From Acidobacteriota bacterium (GTDB lineage Bacteria; Acidobacteriota; Terriglobia; Acidiferrales; UBA7541): DNA of 64,000 nt. Position 1 is the stretch's first letter. Every line of letters starts with the position of its first letter. The position numbers and the translations under genes were made by a program. The notes under the pieces were generated by a model. That model saw nothing but the letters and a program-made list of their open reading frames with translations. It was not told where the DNA came from and did no database searches. Location of the stretch: NCBI GenBank assembly GCA_003225295.1, contig QHYZ01000058.1, positions 105,439 through 169,438 of the forward strand. Direction: 5' to 3'. Of this stretch, positions 35,902 to 44,155 are shown one piece after another.

Positions 35902-36471
35902 TCAGCGGTGGGCGTACAACACCAGTGCCGCGCCGAATAACATGCTGGCGATCACCAGAACAACCACGGCGGGGGTAAACCATTTGGAAAGGATGGTGGT
36001 CGGAAAGAACGAGGCCCTGCCTTGCGCGTGCTCCTCAGGCGTTGTGCGAGACGAGCGTTCCGGGGGCGCAACCGGCCGGTCGAGGTATTCTACTTTGGCA
36101 ACAAAACAGTAGCCCTTGCGTGGAATGGTATCCACGAACGCGGGCTGATCCGGTGAATCGCCGAGAACCTGCCGGAGCTTGTTCACGGTAGTGTTTACGT
36201 TGGCATCGTAGTTGACGTGCGTGTCCGACGGCCAGAGCTGCCGGCGCAGCTCCTCGCGGGTCACGATTTCGCCCGGCTTAGAAAGCAGCGCCAGGAGCGC
36301 CTCACAGACCTTACTCTGCAGCTTAACCCGGGCCCCGTTCTTGAAAAGTTCTTCTTTTTCCAAGTCCAACTGAAACGTACCAAAACGGACATACCGCGCG
36401 GGACCGCACGTGGCGTTATTTGAACCTTGATGCTCTTCCAGCGAGTGTCTGGGAACTGTCTGCGTACTCAT
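35902..36471 (-). CDS. Winged-helix regulator with C-terminal membrane anchor (CadC/ToxR-like, truncated form)
   Basis: An OmpR/PhoB-type DNA-binding domain spans about residues 25-130 (RFGTFQLDLEKEELFKNGAR, KPGEIVTREELRRQLWPSDT, VNTTVNKLRQVLGDS, PRKGYCFVAKVEYLD). A Pro/Ser-rich linker follows, then a single hydrophobic helix (PAVVVLVIASMLFGAALVLY) that ends the protein at residue 189 or so. CadC/ToxR relatives have a periplasmic sensor after this helix; here only three residues (AHR) follow. The ATG at 36471 has AAGGGTG upstream. Signal and targets are unknown. Confidence 0.85.
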   Translation of the reverse strand: MSTQTVPRHSLEEHQGSNNATCGPARYVRFGTFQLDLEKEELFKNGARVKLQSKVCEALLALLSKPGEIVTREELRRQLWPSDTHVNYDANVNTTVNKLRQVLGDSPDQPAFVDTIPRKGYCFVAKVEYLDRPVAPPERSSRTTPEEHAQGRASFFPTTILSKWFTPAVVVLVIASMLFGAALVLYAHR

Positions 36472-36562
36472 TGAAATCACCCTTGGCGACAACAGTAGAC
36501 CGATTCATCATTCGCCTTATTCCACTCGCGGAATGGCGTCCGACCGGGCCGGGGATGCCGTC

Positions 36563-36616
36563 ACTTGACATCCTGTTGAAAGCCGTTATATCTTAGAATG
36601 TATATACATGTCAAGT
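36563..36616 (+). promoter_or_regulatory. MarR-gene promoter flanked by inverted half-sites and containing a palindrome
   Basis: TTGACA (36565-36570) with TATATC/TATCTT (36587-36594) forms a promoter. ACTTGACAT (36563-36571) is repeated inverted as ATGTCAAGT (36608-36616), and ATGTATATACAT (36598-36609), a perfect 12-bp palindrome, lies at the expected transcription start. This looks like an autoregulatory operator. Confidence 0.6.
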
Positions 36617-36621
36617 CTCAG

Positions 36622-37128
36622 ATGCCGCAAATGAAAAAGCATTGCTCAACTCTGGACCTGGACGGAACGGGCTACTGCGCTTCGTTCAACTTTCGCAGGA
36701 CCGCTCGCGCCGTCACCAGGCTGTACGACATGGCGCTTCAGGAATCGGGTATTCGCTCGACGCAGTTTGCCATATTGGTGGGTGTCGTGAAGAACCAGCC
36801 GGTTTCTATCGGGGCTCTCGCAGATGTGCTGGTCATTGACAGCAGCACGCTGACGAGGAGTTTGCGGCTCTTAGAGAAAGAGGGACTGGTCTCGATTTCG
36901 AAGCGCGCCGCCATGCGGCAGCGTTTTTTGACCCTTACCGCCAAAGGAGAGCACACCCTGGCGCGCAGCCTGCCCGCCTGGCGGACGGCTCACGGACGAT
37001 TCGTCGCGACCATGGGCTCCGAGTACTGGATCGCGCTACGGAGTGAGTTGGAACGACTCGCCCATGTTGCCCTGGACCTGGAGAAGCGGGAAATTCAGAC
37101 TCCGGCGCTGGCGCGGATCCGTTCTTGA
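36622..37128 (+). CDS. MarR-family transcriptional regulator
   Basis: A winged-helix repressor of the MarR family, about 168 residues. Core blocks are FNFRRTARAVTRLYDMALQE, IRSTQFAILVGVVKNQPVSI, the recognition region LADVLVIDSSTLTRSLRLLE and KEGLVSISKRAAMRQRFLTL. Two cysteines sit near the N-terminus (HCSTLDLDGTGYC). An ATG at 36598 lies within the promoter/operator region, so I prefer the ATG at 36622 (or 36631). The protein probably binds the palindromes upstream of its own gene. The ligand is unknown. Confidence 0.88.
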   Translation: MPQMKKHCSTLDLDGTGYCASFNFRRTARAVTRLYDMALQESGIRSTQFAILVGVVKNQPVSIGALADVLVIDSSTLTRSLRLLEKEGLVSISKRAAMRQRFLTLTAKGEHTLARSLPAWRTAHGRFVATMGSEYWIALRSELERLAHVALDLEKREIQTPALARIRS

Positions 37129-37184
37129 TTCCGTAAGGGCTTGCGGGAAAGATCTGTTGGCAGAAACCGAAGTGCCAATCAATC

Positions 37185-37832
37185 TCACGCTCGTCGCGAG
37201 GCAATCTCTGGGACTTCCACGATTCGAATTCCATCGGCGGGCGACGCAACGCCGGCGGCCAGCGCAGAGATCATCTGTGTTAGCGTGACCAGGCCTAGTC
37301 TTTTTGCTCCGGCGCGCGAGGCCGGAATCTGCCGCGCCATCCAATAAAATGGTTTGAGCAGATACGGCCAGTAATGTCCTGGCCCCAGCACCTACCAGGG
37401 ACGCAGAATCGTGCCGTGCAATTCGCTCGTTCCAATCAATTCTTCAGGAACGCGTGCGCACCTCGATGTAGGCCTTCATGGTGGGCGCAGGGTGTGCCAC
37501 GCTCACATAAACAAAGTGTTTGACGTTGTTGGCGAGGGCGGCGCCAGGGACTCTTGGCAAGATTTCAAATCGATCTCGCGGAACTGCTGGGCTTTGGCGG
37601 GACGGGTACGCCGAACACCCGCGAGTTGCGCGTAGGCGTCTCCTGCCAGCAATCTTTCCACTAAACGTGGTGCGGTCCAGGCATTTCCGGGGACCGGCCG
37701 ACAACCCTGCGGCAGGCGATTTTCCGAGCCCTCCCGCACCAGGCCGGACACGGTGTGCCGCCCCCAAATCAGTTCTTCGGCGAGCCGGCTCCCCCGGTGG
37801 CCGGTAACCCCTGCTATGAACAGGTTGGGCAT
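37185..37832 (-). pseudogene. Decayed NAD(P)-binding (NmrA/SDR-type) protein gene
   Basis: Pieces of one atypical short-chain dehydrogenase/NmrA-like protein are spread over two frames. The first piece (from 37832) reads MPNLFIAGVTGHRGSRLAEE with the TGxxG nucleotide-binding loop and continues to RPAKAQQFREIDLKS. The next part, ANNVKHFVYVSVAHPAPTMK, is in another frame (down to about 37445). The end, GPGHYWPYLLKPFYWMARQI to GIRIVEVPEIAS, is back in the first frame. A TAG interrupts RPW just before that last part. So there are at least two frameshifts and one internal stop; assembly error could explain one, hardly all three. Confidence 0.75.
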
Positions 37833-37944
37833 CGCCGCATCGTCCTCCCGCTATGCCCCACGGCGGAAGTTCCCCGTCGGATTCGGGCGCATTTCTCCCG
37901 AGACCACTGGCAACACGGGCGCGAGCCGAGGAAGGGAAGCGCTT

Positions 37945-40830
37945 TCAGTTCGGCAGCAACCCGTAAACTTCCAGTTCTCCCAGCACCGTCGAGTCGTTGC
38001 CTCGGGTTCCGAGATACACCTTGCCGTTGGCAACGGTGGGCACGGTGAACTTGACCGCTCGACCCGCTTGGTCGCGATTGCCTGCCGCTTGCGAGCTATT
38101 CCACAATTCATGACCGAGGTTCGTGGCGTCGTAAGCGTGCAGCACGGCGGAGCCGCATCCGGGCGATTGAGTCGTACAGTACAAGGTGTTGTCTGCTGCC
38201 CACACGATGCCGCTGGCCGCGCCGTTTGAGGACAGCGAAGGCGTGGCTCCCGGAAAGCCGAAACTGGCAGCAGTTTGCGACGACGGCGCGCCGCTGAACT
38301 GCCCGGTTGTCGGATTGAAGGCATATTGCTTGAGCGCCCCGATGGGTGCCACGTATAGATTGTTCTGCCAGAACACGGGCGTCGCGAAAATGCCATTCCC
38401 CGCGTTGACGGTTTGCAGCACGTTGTTTGTCGTGCCGCTGAACTTGCCCATGTTGTCGCGGTTCAGCAGAAAGAGATTGCCCTGCTTTCCGCCCCCGATC
38501 ACCAAGTGGGTTACGGGACCGCTCGGCTGATCGACCAGTATAGTTGCGGCGCCCGAGCCAAAGTCGGTGTCATTGGCGTCCAGTGTCGATTGATCGCGCG
38601 GCGTGAAGTAGTCGGCCACACTCAGCCCGCTCGCAGTGCTCAATTTCACTACGCTGTCGCCGTAGTTCGATCCGCCGACATTATTCGCGTCGAACGTCCC
38701 GTTGCCGGTGATGAAATAGAGATTGCCGCTGGCATCGACGGCCGGGGCTCCGCCTCCCATCCAGATTCCGCCGCGGGAATACGACAACGTTCCGACGCGA
38801 TTGGGGGTGGTATTAAAAACCGCATTCGTCACGGGCACGAGTGTCGAAGCACTGAACCCCATCACCCAGCCGTGATACGGATCGTGATCTTCATGCGAGG
38901 CCCAGCTAACGTAGACCACGCCGCCCGATAGCACCAAGCCGGGGCGCTGACTTTCGTTCCTGGGGTCAAATGCCACCCGTCCATTCACGGATCCATCGCC
39001 AGTTCCGGCAACTGAAATAGAGGTGTCAATGCCCCGTGGGGTGACCTTTTCGTTTCCCGTCGTTAGATCCAAGGCATGCAACCGCTGGAAGAATTGCGTG
39101 CTGGCATTGACGGACTTGCTGACGACGTAAACGGTATTCGTGCTCGGATCGATGACTGGAGTGCCCGTCACGCCGACCTCGGGAGTGATGTCGCCAAATC
39201 CGCTGCCCACGAGCCCTCCGGTGGCACCGGAAGGGACAGTGGTTTCGCCCGCTGTTCCGCCGTGGGCGGAATCGAGAAGATTGGCGTGCCAGAGCGTGGC
39301 GCAGGGGCTGGTGTCGGCATCGAAGGCATACACACTGTCGTGCTGCGTGGCCACTACGATCACGTTATGCGCCAGACTATTGATCGTTATTCGTGGCACC
39401 CACAGCGGCTGGGCGTAGATGGCCCCGTCCGTCGGACACGAGAACAGCTTACCGAACGTAGTGGCGGTCACGAGCGCCGTAGTCAAGGCATACTCTTTGC
39501 TATTTGTGCCGTCGCGTGAAACGTTGTTGTGGTAAGTCAGCACGCCAGCCAAATCGGTGACCGCGATGGTTGCGGAGGCGCTCTTGGTCAGGTCGGCAGC
39601 ACTTGTTGCCACAACCGTGTAGATGCCCGCGATCGATGGCGCCACATAGGTCGCCGCGTTGCTGGTTCCGTTCGTGAACGTGCCACAGGCAGAACCAGTG
39701 CAGCCGCTTCCGGAAGCCGACCATGTCACGCCCGCGCTTCCAACATCATTCATCACCGTGGCAGTAAACGCGAGCGTTTGGGCTACCGCCAGACCGCCGC
39801 GCTTCGGAGAAATGGTGACGCTTACGCTGCCGCCCGAGGAGGTGACCGTGATGGTTGCGCTCGCACTCTTGCTTGTATCGCGCACTGATGTTGCCGTGAG
39901 GGTCACCGTGGGGTTGGCCGGCACCGTTCCCGGAGCCGTGTAGGTAACCGTCGTGGCCGTTTGTCCGGAGAGCGCTCCACAACCTGGCGCGCAGCCGCTG
40001 CCGGACTGCGTCAGACTCCAGGTGACACCCTGGTTTGCCGGATCATTGGCCACCGTGGCCGTAAATTGCCGTGCCGTCGAAACGTTCAGCGAGGTGCTGG
40101 TCGGCGAGATGGTGACCGACACGGGCGATGTTGACGTTACCGTGATCGTTGCACTGGCTGATTTGGCGCTATTCGCTACCGACGTTGCTGTGAGTGTCAC
40201 CGTGGGATTGGCCGGCACCGTTCCCGGAGCCGTGTAGGTAACCGTCGTGGGCGTTTGTCCGGAGAGCGCTCCGCAACCAGGCGCGCAGCTGCTGCCGGAC
40301 TGCGTCAGACTCCAGGTGACACCCTGGTTTGCGGGATCATTGGCCACCGTAGCCGTAAATTGCCGTGCCGTCGAAACGTTCAACGAGGCGCTAGTGGGTG
40401 AGATGGTGACCGACACGGGCGATGTTGATGTTACCGTGATTGTTGCACTGGCTGATCTGGTGCTATTCGAGACCGAGGTTGCTGTGAGTGTCACCGTGGG
40501 ATTGGCCGGCACCGTTGCCGGGGCCGTGTAGGTAATTGGCACTCCGGACGCGCTCGAAGTTGCCGAGAGTGTTCCGCAAGCACTGCCGCTGCATCCGGCA
40601 CCAGCAAGCGTCCAGCGCACCCCGCGATTTCTCCAGTCTCTTCGAACCGTGGCTGTAAATTGTTGCTTGCCCGTGCCAGCTTGCACGCTCGCACTCGTAG
40701 GGGACACGCTTACGGTGATGTGCGTCTGCGCCGCGCTTCCCGGTGCGTACATAAAAGCAACGAGTCCAAACGCCATCATCGCTGTCGTGGCGAGTTTCCC
40801 TACTGAAATCCAATTCGAATGAGCAAGCAT
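37945..40830 (-). CDS. Secreted protein with tandem Ig-like repeats and a PQQ/quinoprotein-like propeller
   Basis: A 961-residue exported protein. The signal peptide contains AFGLVAFMYAPGSAAQ. Four Ig-like (BIG2-type) repeats of about 98 residues follow, marked by VSVTISPTSASLNVSTARQF and GVTWSLTQSGS. From about residue 425 the sequence turns into a propeller-type region with quinoprotein-like strands (VIVVATQHDSVYAFDADTSP, GTPVIDPSTNTVYVVSKSV, GGGAPAVDASGNLYFITGNG, HLVIGGGKQGNLFLLNRDN). No PQQ-ligand set can be assigned, so enzymatic activity is uncertain; adhesion or a surface structural role is as likely. The ATG at 40830 opens the signal peptide. Confidence 0.85.
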   Translation of the reverse strand: MLAHSNWISVGKLATTAMMAFGLVAFMYAPGSAAQTHITVSVSPTSASVQAGTGKQQFTATVRRDWRNRGVRWTLAGAGCSGSACGTLSATSSASGVPITYTAPATVPANPTVTLTATSVSNSTRSASATITVTSTSPVSVTISPTSASLNVSTARQFTATVANDPANQGVTWSLTQSGSSCAPGCGALSGQTPTTVTYTAPGTVPANPTVTLTATSVANSAKSASATITVTSTSPVSVTISPTSTSLNVSTARQFTATVANDPANQGVTWSLTQSGSGCAPGCGALSGQTATTVTYTAPGTVPANPTVTLTATSVRDTSKSASATITVTSSGGSVSVTISPKRGGLAVAQTLAFTATVMNDVGSAGVTWSASGSGCTGSACGTFTNGTSNAATYVAPSIAGIYTVVATSAADLTKSASATIAVTDLAGVLTYHNNVSRDGTNSKEYALTTALVTATTFGKLFSCPTDGAIYAQPLWVPRITINSLAHNVIVVATQHDSVYAFDADTSPCATLWHANLLDSAHGGTAGETTVPSGATGGLVGSGFGDITPEVGVTGTPVIDPSTNTVYVVSKSVNASTQFFQRLHALDLTTGNEKVTPRGIDTSISVAGTGDGSVNGRVAFDPRNESQRPGLVLSGGVVYVSWASHEDHDPYHGWVMGFSASTLVPVTNAVFNTTPNRVGTLSYSRGGIWMGGGAPAVDASGNLYFITGNGTFDANNVGGSNYGDSVVKLSTASGLSVADYFTPRDQSTLDANDTDFGSGAATILVDQPSGPVTHLVIGGGKQGNLFLLNRDNMGKFSGTTNNVLQTVNAGNGIFATPVFWQNNLYVAPIGALKQYAFNPTTGQFSGAPSSQTAASFGFPGATPSLSSNGAASGIVWAADNTLYCTTQSPGCGSAVLHAYDATNLGHELWNSSQAAGNRDQAGRAVKFTVPTVANGKVYLGTRGNDSTVLGELEVYGLLPN
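39902..40489 (-). repeat. 294-bp tandem duplication encoding two Ig-like domains
   Basis: Copies at 39902-40195 and 40196-40489 (98 codons each) differ at 19 positions by my count, about 93 percent identical. A partial third copy follows from 40490 and diverges after about 45 bp. The copies encode the repeats with GVTWSLTQSGS and a PGCGAL motif; a Cys pair (CAPGC) is kept in each. Confidence 0.9.
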
Positions 40831-41049
40831 GGGCTCCCCTTTCGGCCTGACCTGGCACAGACTCGGTACCATTTGCGAACAGGGGATCAGCTGGGGCGAA
40901 TCCTCGTGGCAGATTATATCCGAGACTGCTTCACAGACTGGCATGCGATTTCGCCGTGCGTCCCAAAGAGCAAATAGAACAAATGGGCCGGCCTACCGCG
41001 AACACATGCGATTTCGCGGCAGGGCCAAATCAAGTTAGAATTGAGGGGA

Positions 41050-42327
41050 ATGCTTACACAGATCGAGGGTTTTGACGCTGCTGCTAGCCGCCATCCGCGC
41101 CGCAAAACTTACGGCGTGAAGGTCGGACACGTGCGCGTCGGCGGAGGCGCGCCCATCGTCGTGCAGTCCATGACCAACACGGACACCGCCGACATCGAGA
41201 CGACGCTGCAGCAGACTTTGGAGCTGGCCGAAGCCGGGTCGGAGATTGTGCGTTGGACAGTGAACGTGCCGGAAGCGGCAGCGGCGGTTCCGGAGATCAA
41301 AAAACGGATGCGCGATGCCGGGTGCGACGCTCCCATCATCGGCGACTTTCATTACAACGGGCACGTACTTCTGACCAAGTCTCCTGAATGCGCGAAAGCG
41401 CTGGATAAATACCGGATCAACCCCGGCAATGTGGGGGCGGGGCAGCGGCGAGATGAACAGTTCTCCACCATCTGCAAGATCGCGCGCGACAACGGCAAGC
41501 CCGTTCGAATCGGCGTGAATGGCGGCTCGCTGAATCAAGAGCTGGTGATGCGCAAGATGCAGGAGAACACGGACAAGAATCTCGGCAAGGAATCCGAAGA
41601 GATTATCAACGATTGCATGGTGCTCTCCGCGCTGCAGTCCACCGAACTGGCCATCGAATCCGGGCTTCAGAAGGACCAGATCATTATTTCGTGCAAGACC
41701 TCGCGGCCGCGCGACCTCATCACCGTTTACCGCGATCTCTCCGCTAAGACCGAACAGCCGCTGCACTTGGGCCTTACGGAAGCGGGCATGGGCATGAAGG
41801 GGCAGATCTGGTCTGCGGCGTCTCTGGGCATTCTGCTGTACCAAGGCATCGGCGATACGATTCGAATCTCGCTGACACCGCGCCCCGGCGGGGATCGCCG
41901 CGAAGAGGTTTATGCCGCATGCGAACTGCTTCAGGCGCTCGGGCTACGTTCCTTTGCGCCCAGCGTGACCGCGTGCCCCGGATGCGGGCGCACCACCAGC
42001 ACCACGTTTCAAGAATTGGCGGAAAGCGTGCAGGGCTACATCCGGGACATGATGCCGGTCTGGAAAACGCAGTATGAAGGTGTTGAGGAAATGACTCTTG
42101 CGGTGATGGGCTGCATCGTCAACGGCCCGGGCGAATCAAAAGCCGCCAACATCGGCATCAGCCTGCCCGGGACGGGCGAAGCGCCGCGCTGCCCGGTATA
42201 CATCGACGGCAAAAAAGACGTCACGCTCGAAGGCACTTATGATCAGCTTGCCGTTGCGTTTCAGTCGCTCGTGGACAACTACATCGCGAAGAACTATCCG
42301 CGAAAGAGCGTCACTGTTTCTGCATAG
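41050..42327 (+). CDS. ispG: 4-hydroxy-3-methylbut-2-enyl diphosphate synthase IspG (GcpE)
   Basis: Iron-sulfur enzyme of the methylerythritol phosphate route to isoprenoids. The 425-residue protein has [20 protein letters not shown] near the start, a TIM-barrel region, and the [4Fe-4S] ligands: Cys 309 and 312 in ACPGCGRTT, and Cys 355 in [12 protein letters not shown]. Several barrel blocks match ([31 protein letters not shown]). The ATG at 41050 is preceded closely by GAGGGG; a TTG at 41041 is an alternative. It stands alone between two minus-strand genes. Confidence 0.96.
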   Translation: MLTQIEGFDAAASRHPRRKTYGVKVGHVRVGGGAPIVVQSMTNTDTADIETTLQQTLELAEAGSEIVRWTVNVPEAAAAVPEIKKRMRDAGCDAPIIGDFHYNGHVLLTKSPECAKALDKYRINPGNVGAGQRRDEQFSTICKIARDNGKPVRIGVNGGSLNQELVMRKMQENTDKNLGKESEEIINDCMVLSALQSTELAIESGLQKDQIIISCKTSRPRDLITVYRDLSAKTEQPLHLGLTEAGMGMKGQIWSAASLGILLYQGIGDTIRISLTPRPGGDRREEVYAACELLQALGLRSFAPSVTACPGCGRTTSTTFQELAESVQGYIRDMMPVWKTQYEGVEEMTLAVMGCIVNGPGESKAANIGISLPGTGEAPRCPVYIDGKKDVTLEGTYDQLAVAFQSLVDNYIAKNYPRKSVTVSA

Positions 42328-42489
42328 CAGCCGCATCCTTAGACCGAGCGTTTCTGCCCAAGGCTCATTCCATCCGTGCTTGACCCGAACGCCCTAGATC
42401 CTCCAACGATGCTCCCGGATGACCGCGCGCTTGCACTCGTGCGGGACGGGGAGTCCGCCAACCGGACCGGGGAGCGAAAACCATCGAGG

Positions 42490-43527
42490 CTAGCCTAGCC
42501 ACTGCGGATTGTGGACCGTGCCGTCGAAGTTGTTTGTGGTCTTGTAGCCTTCGAACTGACCTTCGCGGGCGGCTTGCTGTGTTTTGGCAAGCAGCGCGGC
42601 GGACTCGGCGGTGGTCAGCGGCTTGAAATTCCGCGCGACATCGAGAGCCTGCTGCAAATTGGCCAGGGATTCGCAACCGGTGATGACCACGCTGGTGGGC
42701 AGGCTCATGGCGTAGCGGAGACACTGGACCGGAGAGACGGTGTTGCTTTTGAGCAGAAGGCCCGCGCCCATAGGTTTCATGCCCAGGACACCGATTTCTT
42801 TTTGCACCAGGATGGGCAGCACTTTTTTTTCGAAACTTTCAAAGTGAGCGTCCATGGCGTTGAGGGGCATCTGAACGGCGTCGAAATGAAATTGGTGCGT
42901 GGCAGCGGTTTCGAGCATGTTAAGGTGCATCGCGGGATTTTTGTGACCGGTGAAACCAATGTAGCGAACCTTACCCGCTTTTTTCGCTTCGAGGACGGCT
43001 TCCATTCCGCCGGCGGGGGCGAAGATGCGCTGCGGATCGGTCATGCGGATGACTTCGTGGAATTGCAAAAGATCGATGTGCTCGGTTTGGAGCCGCCGCA
43101 GCGATTCATCAATCTGCGCGGCCGCGGCCGGCTTGGTCTGGCCGTCAATTTTGGTCATGAGGAAGGCTTTGTGGCGGTAGCCGTCGCGCAGCGCCTGGCC
43201 CATGCGGATTTCACTGTCGCCGTTGTTGTAGTCCCAGCAGTTGTCGAGGAAGTTGATGCCGCTATCGAGCGCGGTACGGATGATGCGGACGCTCTCCTGT
43301 TCGGCGGATTGAATACCGAGATGCCAGCCGCCCAGGCCAATCACTGAGACACGTTCGCCGCTGCGGCCGAGCCTGCGATAGGGAATGCCGTTTTCGGCGC
43401 CAGCGGCCCAGAATTCAGCGCCGGCCACGCCGGCTAGGAGTGACGTGGACAGCATGGCGCTCAGGAACTCGCGGCGAGTAAAGCCATCGGAGTCGGTTTC
43501 GAGGGTTGCATGCGTGGGGCGGTCCAT
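42490..43527 (-). CDS. Tat-exported aldo/keto reductase
   Basis: A 345-residue aldo/keto reductase with an N-terminal twin-arginine signal (GFTRREFLSAMLSTSLLAGV). The body shows IPYRRLGRSGERVSVIGLGG, the Asp/Tyr region GINFLDNCWDYNNG, catalytic Lys in LMTKIDG and His in DLLQFHEV, and the NADP-binding end with SVVITGCESLANLQQALDV. The C-terminal strand differs from classical AKRs. Export via Tat implies a cofactor-loaded enzyme acting in the periplasm. The ATG at 43527 has GGGAGGGA upstream. The substrate is unknown. Confidence 0.9.
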   Translation of the reverse strand: MDRPTHATLETDSDGFTRREFLSAMLSTSLLAGVAGAEFWAAGAENGIPYRRLGRSGERVSVIGLGGWHLGIQSAEQESVRIIRTALDSGINFLDNCWDYNNGDSEIRMGQALRDGYRHKAFLMTKIDGQTKPAAAAQIDESLRRLQTEHIDLLQFHEVIRMTDPQRIFAPAGGMEAVLEAKKAGKVRYIGFTGHKNPAMHLNMLETAATHQFHFDAVQMPLNAMDAHFESFEKKVLPILVQKEIGVLGMKPMGAGLLLKSNTVSPVQCLRYAMSLPTSVVITGCESLANLQQALDVARNFKPLTTAESAALLAKTQQAAREGQFEGYKTTNNFDGTVHNPQWLG

Positions 43528-43652
43528 CAAGAGTCCCTCCCGAAAGCGCTCAGCGTAATTGCCAGGAGCGGAAAGTGCAAGGCGAAGTTTGCGGTCTTAA
43601 TTTCCCAACCTGAGGTCTCTCGAGTAGCGGCGGCGATGCGCCTCGCTGATAT

Positions 43653-43660
43653 GCTAGAAT
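43653..43660 (+). promoter_or_regulatory. Extended -10 promoter element upstream of gatC
   Basis: TGCTAGAAT matches an extended -10 (TGnTATAAT), 40 bp before the gatC start; no good -35 is visible at 16-18 bp. Confidence 0.4.
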
Positions 43661-43699
43661 TTCGCTGTCGTTCGAACGCCCGAATTACAGGAAATCGCC

Positions 43700-44002
43700 T
43701 TGAAAATCAGCCGGGAAGATGTGTTGCGCGTGGCGGAGCTGGCCTACCTCGACTTGAGCGAGGCCGAGTTGGAGACCTACCGCGCGCAAATCGACGAGAT
43801 CTTGGAATATATCGGAAAATTGAACGAGTTGGATACCGCCAAAGTCCAGCCCATGGCGCAAGTGCTCAGCGAAGACCAAACCGCGGATACCACGCTGCGC
43901 GAGGACCTGATTGTGCCGTGTGCGGTGGCTGAGGACGTCCTCAGGCACGCCCCGGATCCCGAACCTCCGTATTTCCGGGTGCCGAAAGTCATGGAGAGGT
44001 AG
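43700..44002 (+). CDS. gatC: Aspartyl/glutamyl-tRNA amidotransferase subunit C
   Basis: Small subunit of the GatCAB complex that converts Glu-tRNA(Gln) (and Asp-tRNA(Asn)) to the correct amide form. The 100 residues show KISREDVLRVAELAYLDLSE, EILEYIGKLNELDTAKVQPM, LREDL and the C-terminal PYFRVPKVME, all family landmarks. The TTG start has AGGAAA upstream. gatA follows after 153 bp; gatB is not in this window. Confidence 0.95.
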   Translation: MKISREDVLRVAELAYLDLSEAELETYRAQIDEILEYIGKLNELDTAKVQPMAQVLSEDQTADTTLREDLIVPCAVAEDVLRHAPDPEPPYFRVPKVMER

Positions 44003-44138
44003 AGGATAGGGGTCCTGCTCTCGCCACCGTGTATTTCAGGCGAAGGCAACGCTCAGGCTCGAAAGGCAGCCCCAGCCTCGATTTGAAGAACCGGAAATCA
44101 AGAGGCGGAGGGCCCTAGATCCCCGGGCTAAGAACGCC

Positions 44139-44154
44139 GAGGCCTTAAGGCCTC
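44139..44154. promoter_or_regulatory. 16-bp perfect palindrome just before gatA
   Basis: GAGGCCTTAAGGCCTC is its own reverse complement and ends one base before the ATG at 44156. It could fold into a hairpin hiding that start or be an operator half; it contains no Shine-Dalgarno beyond AAGG. Confidence 0.35.
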
Positions 44155-44155
44155 T

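Noticed and set aside
39902..40534. Possible CRISPR-like repeat
   Set aside because: Units are 294 bp, adjoining without spacers and coding for Ig-like domains.
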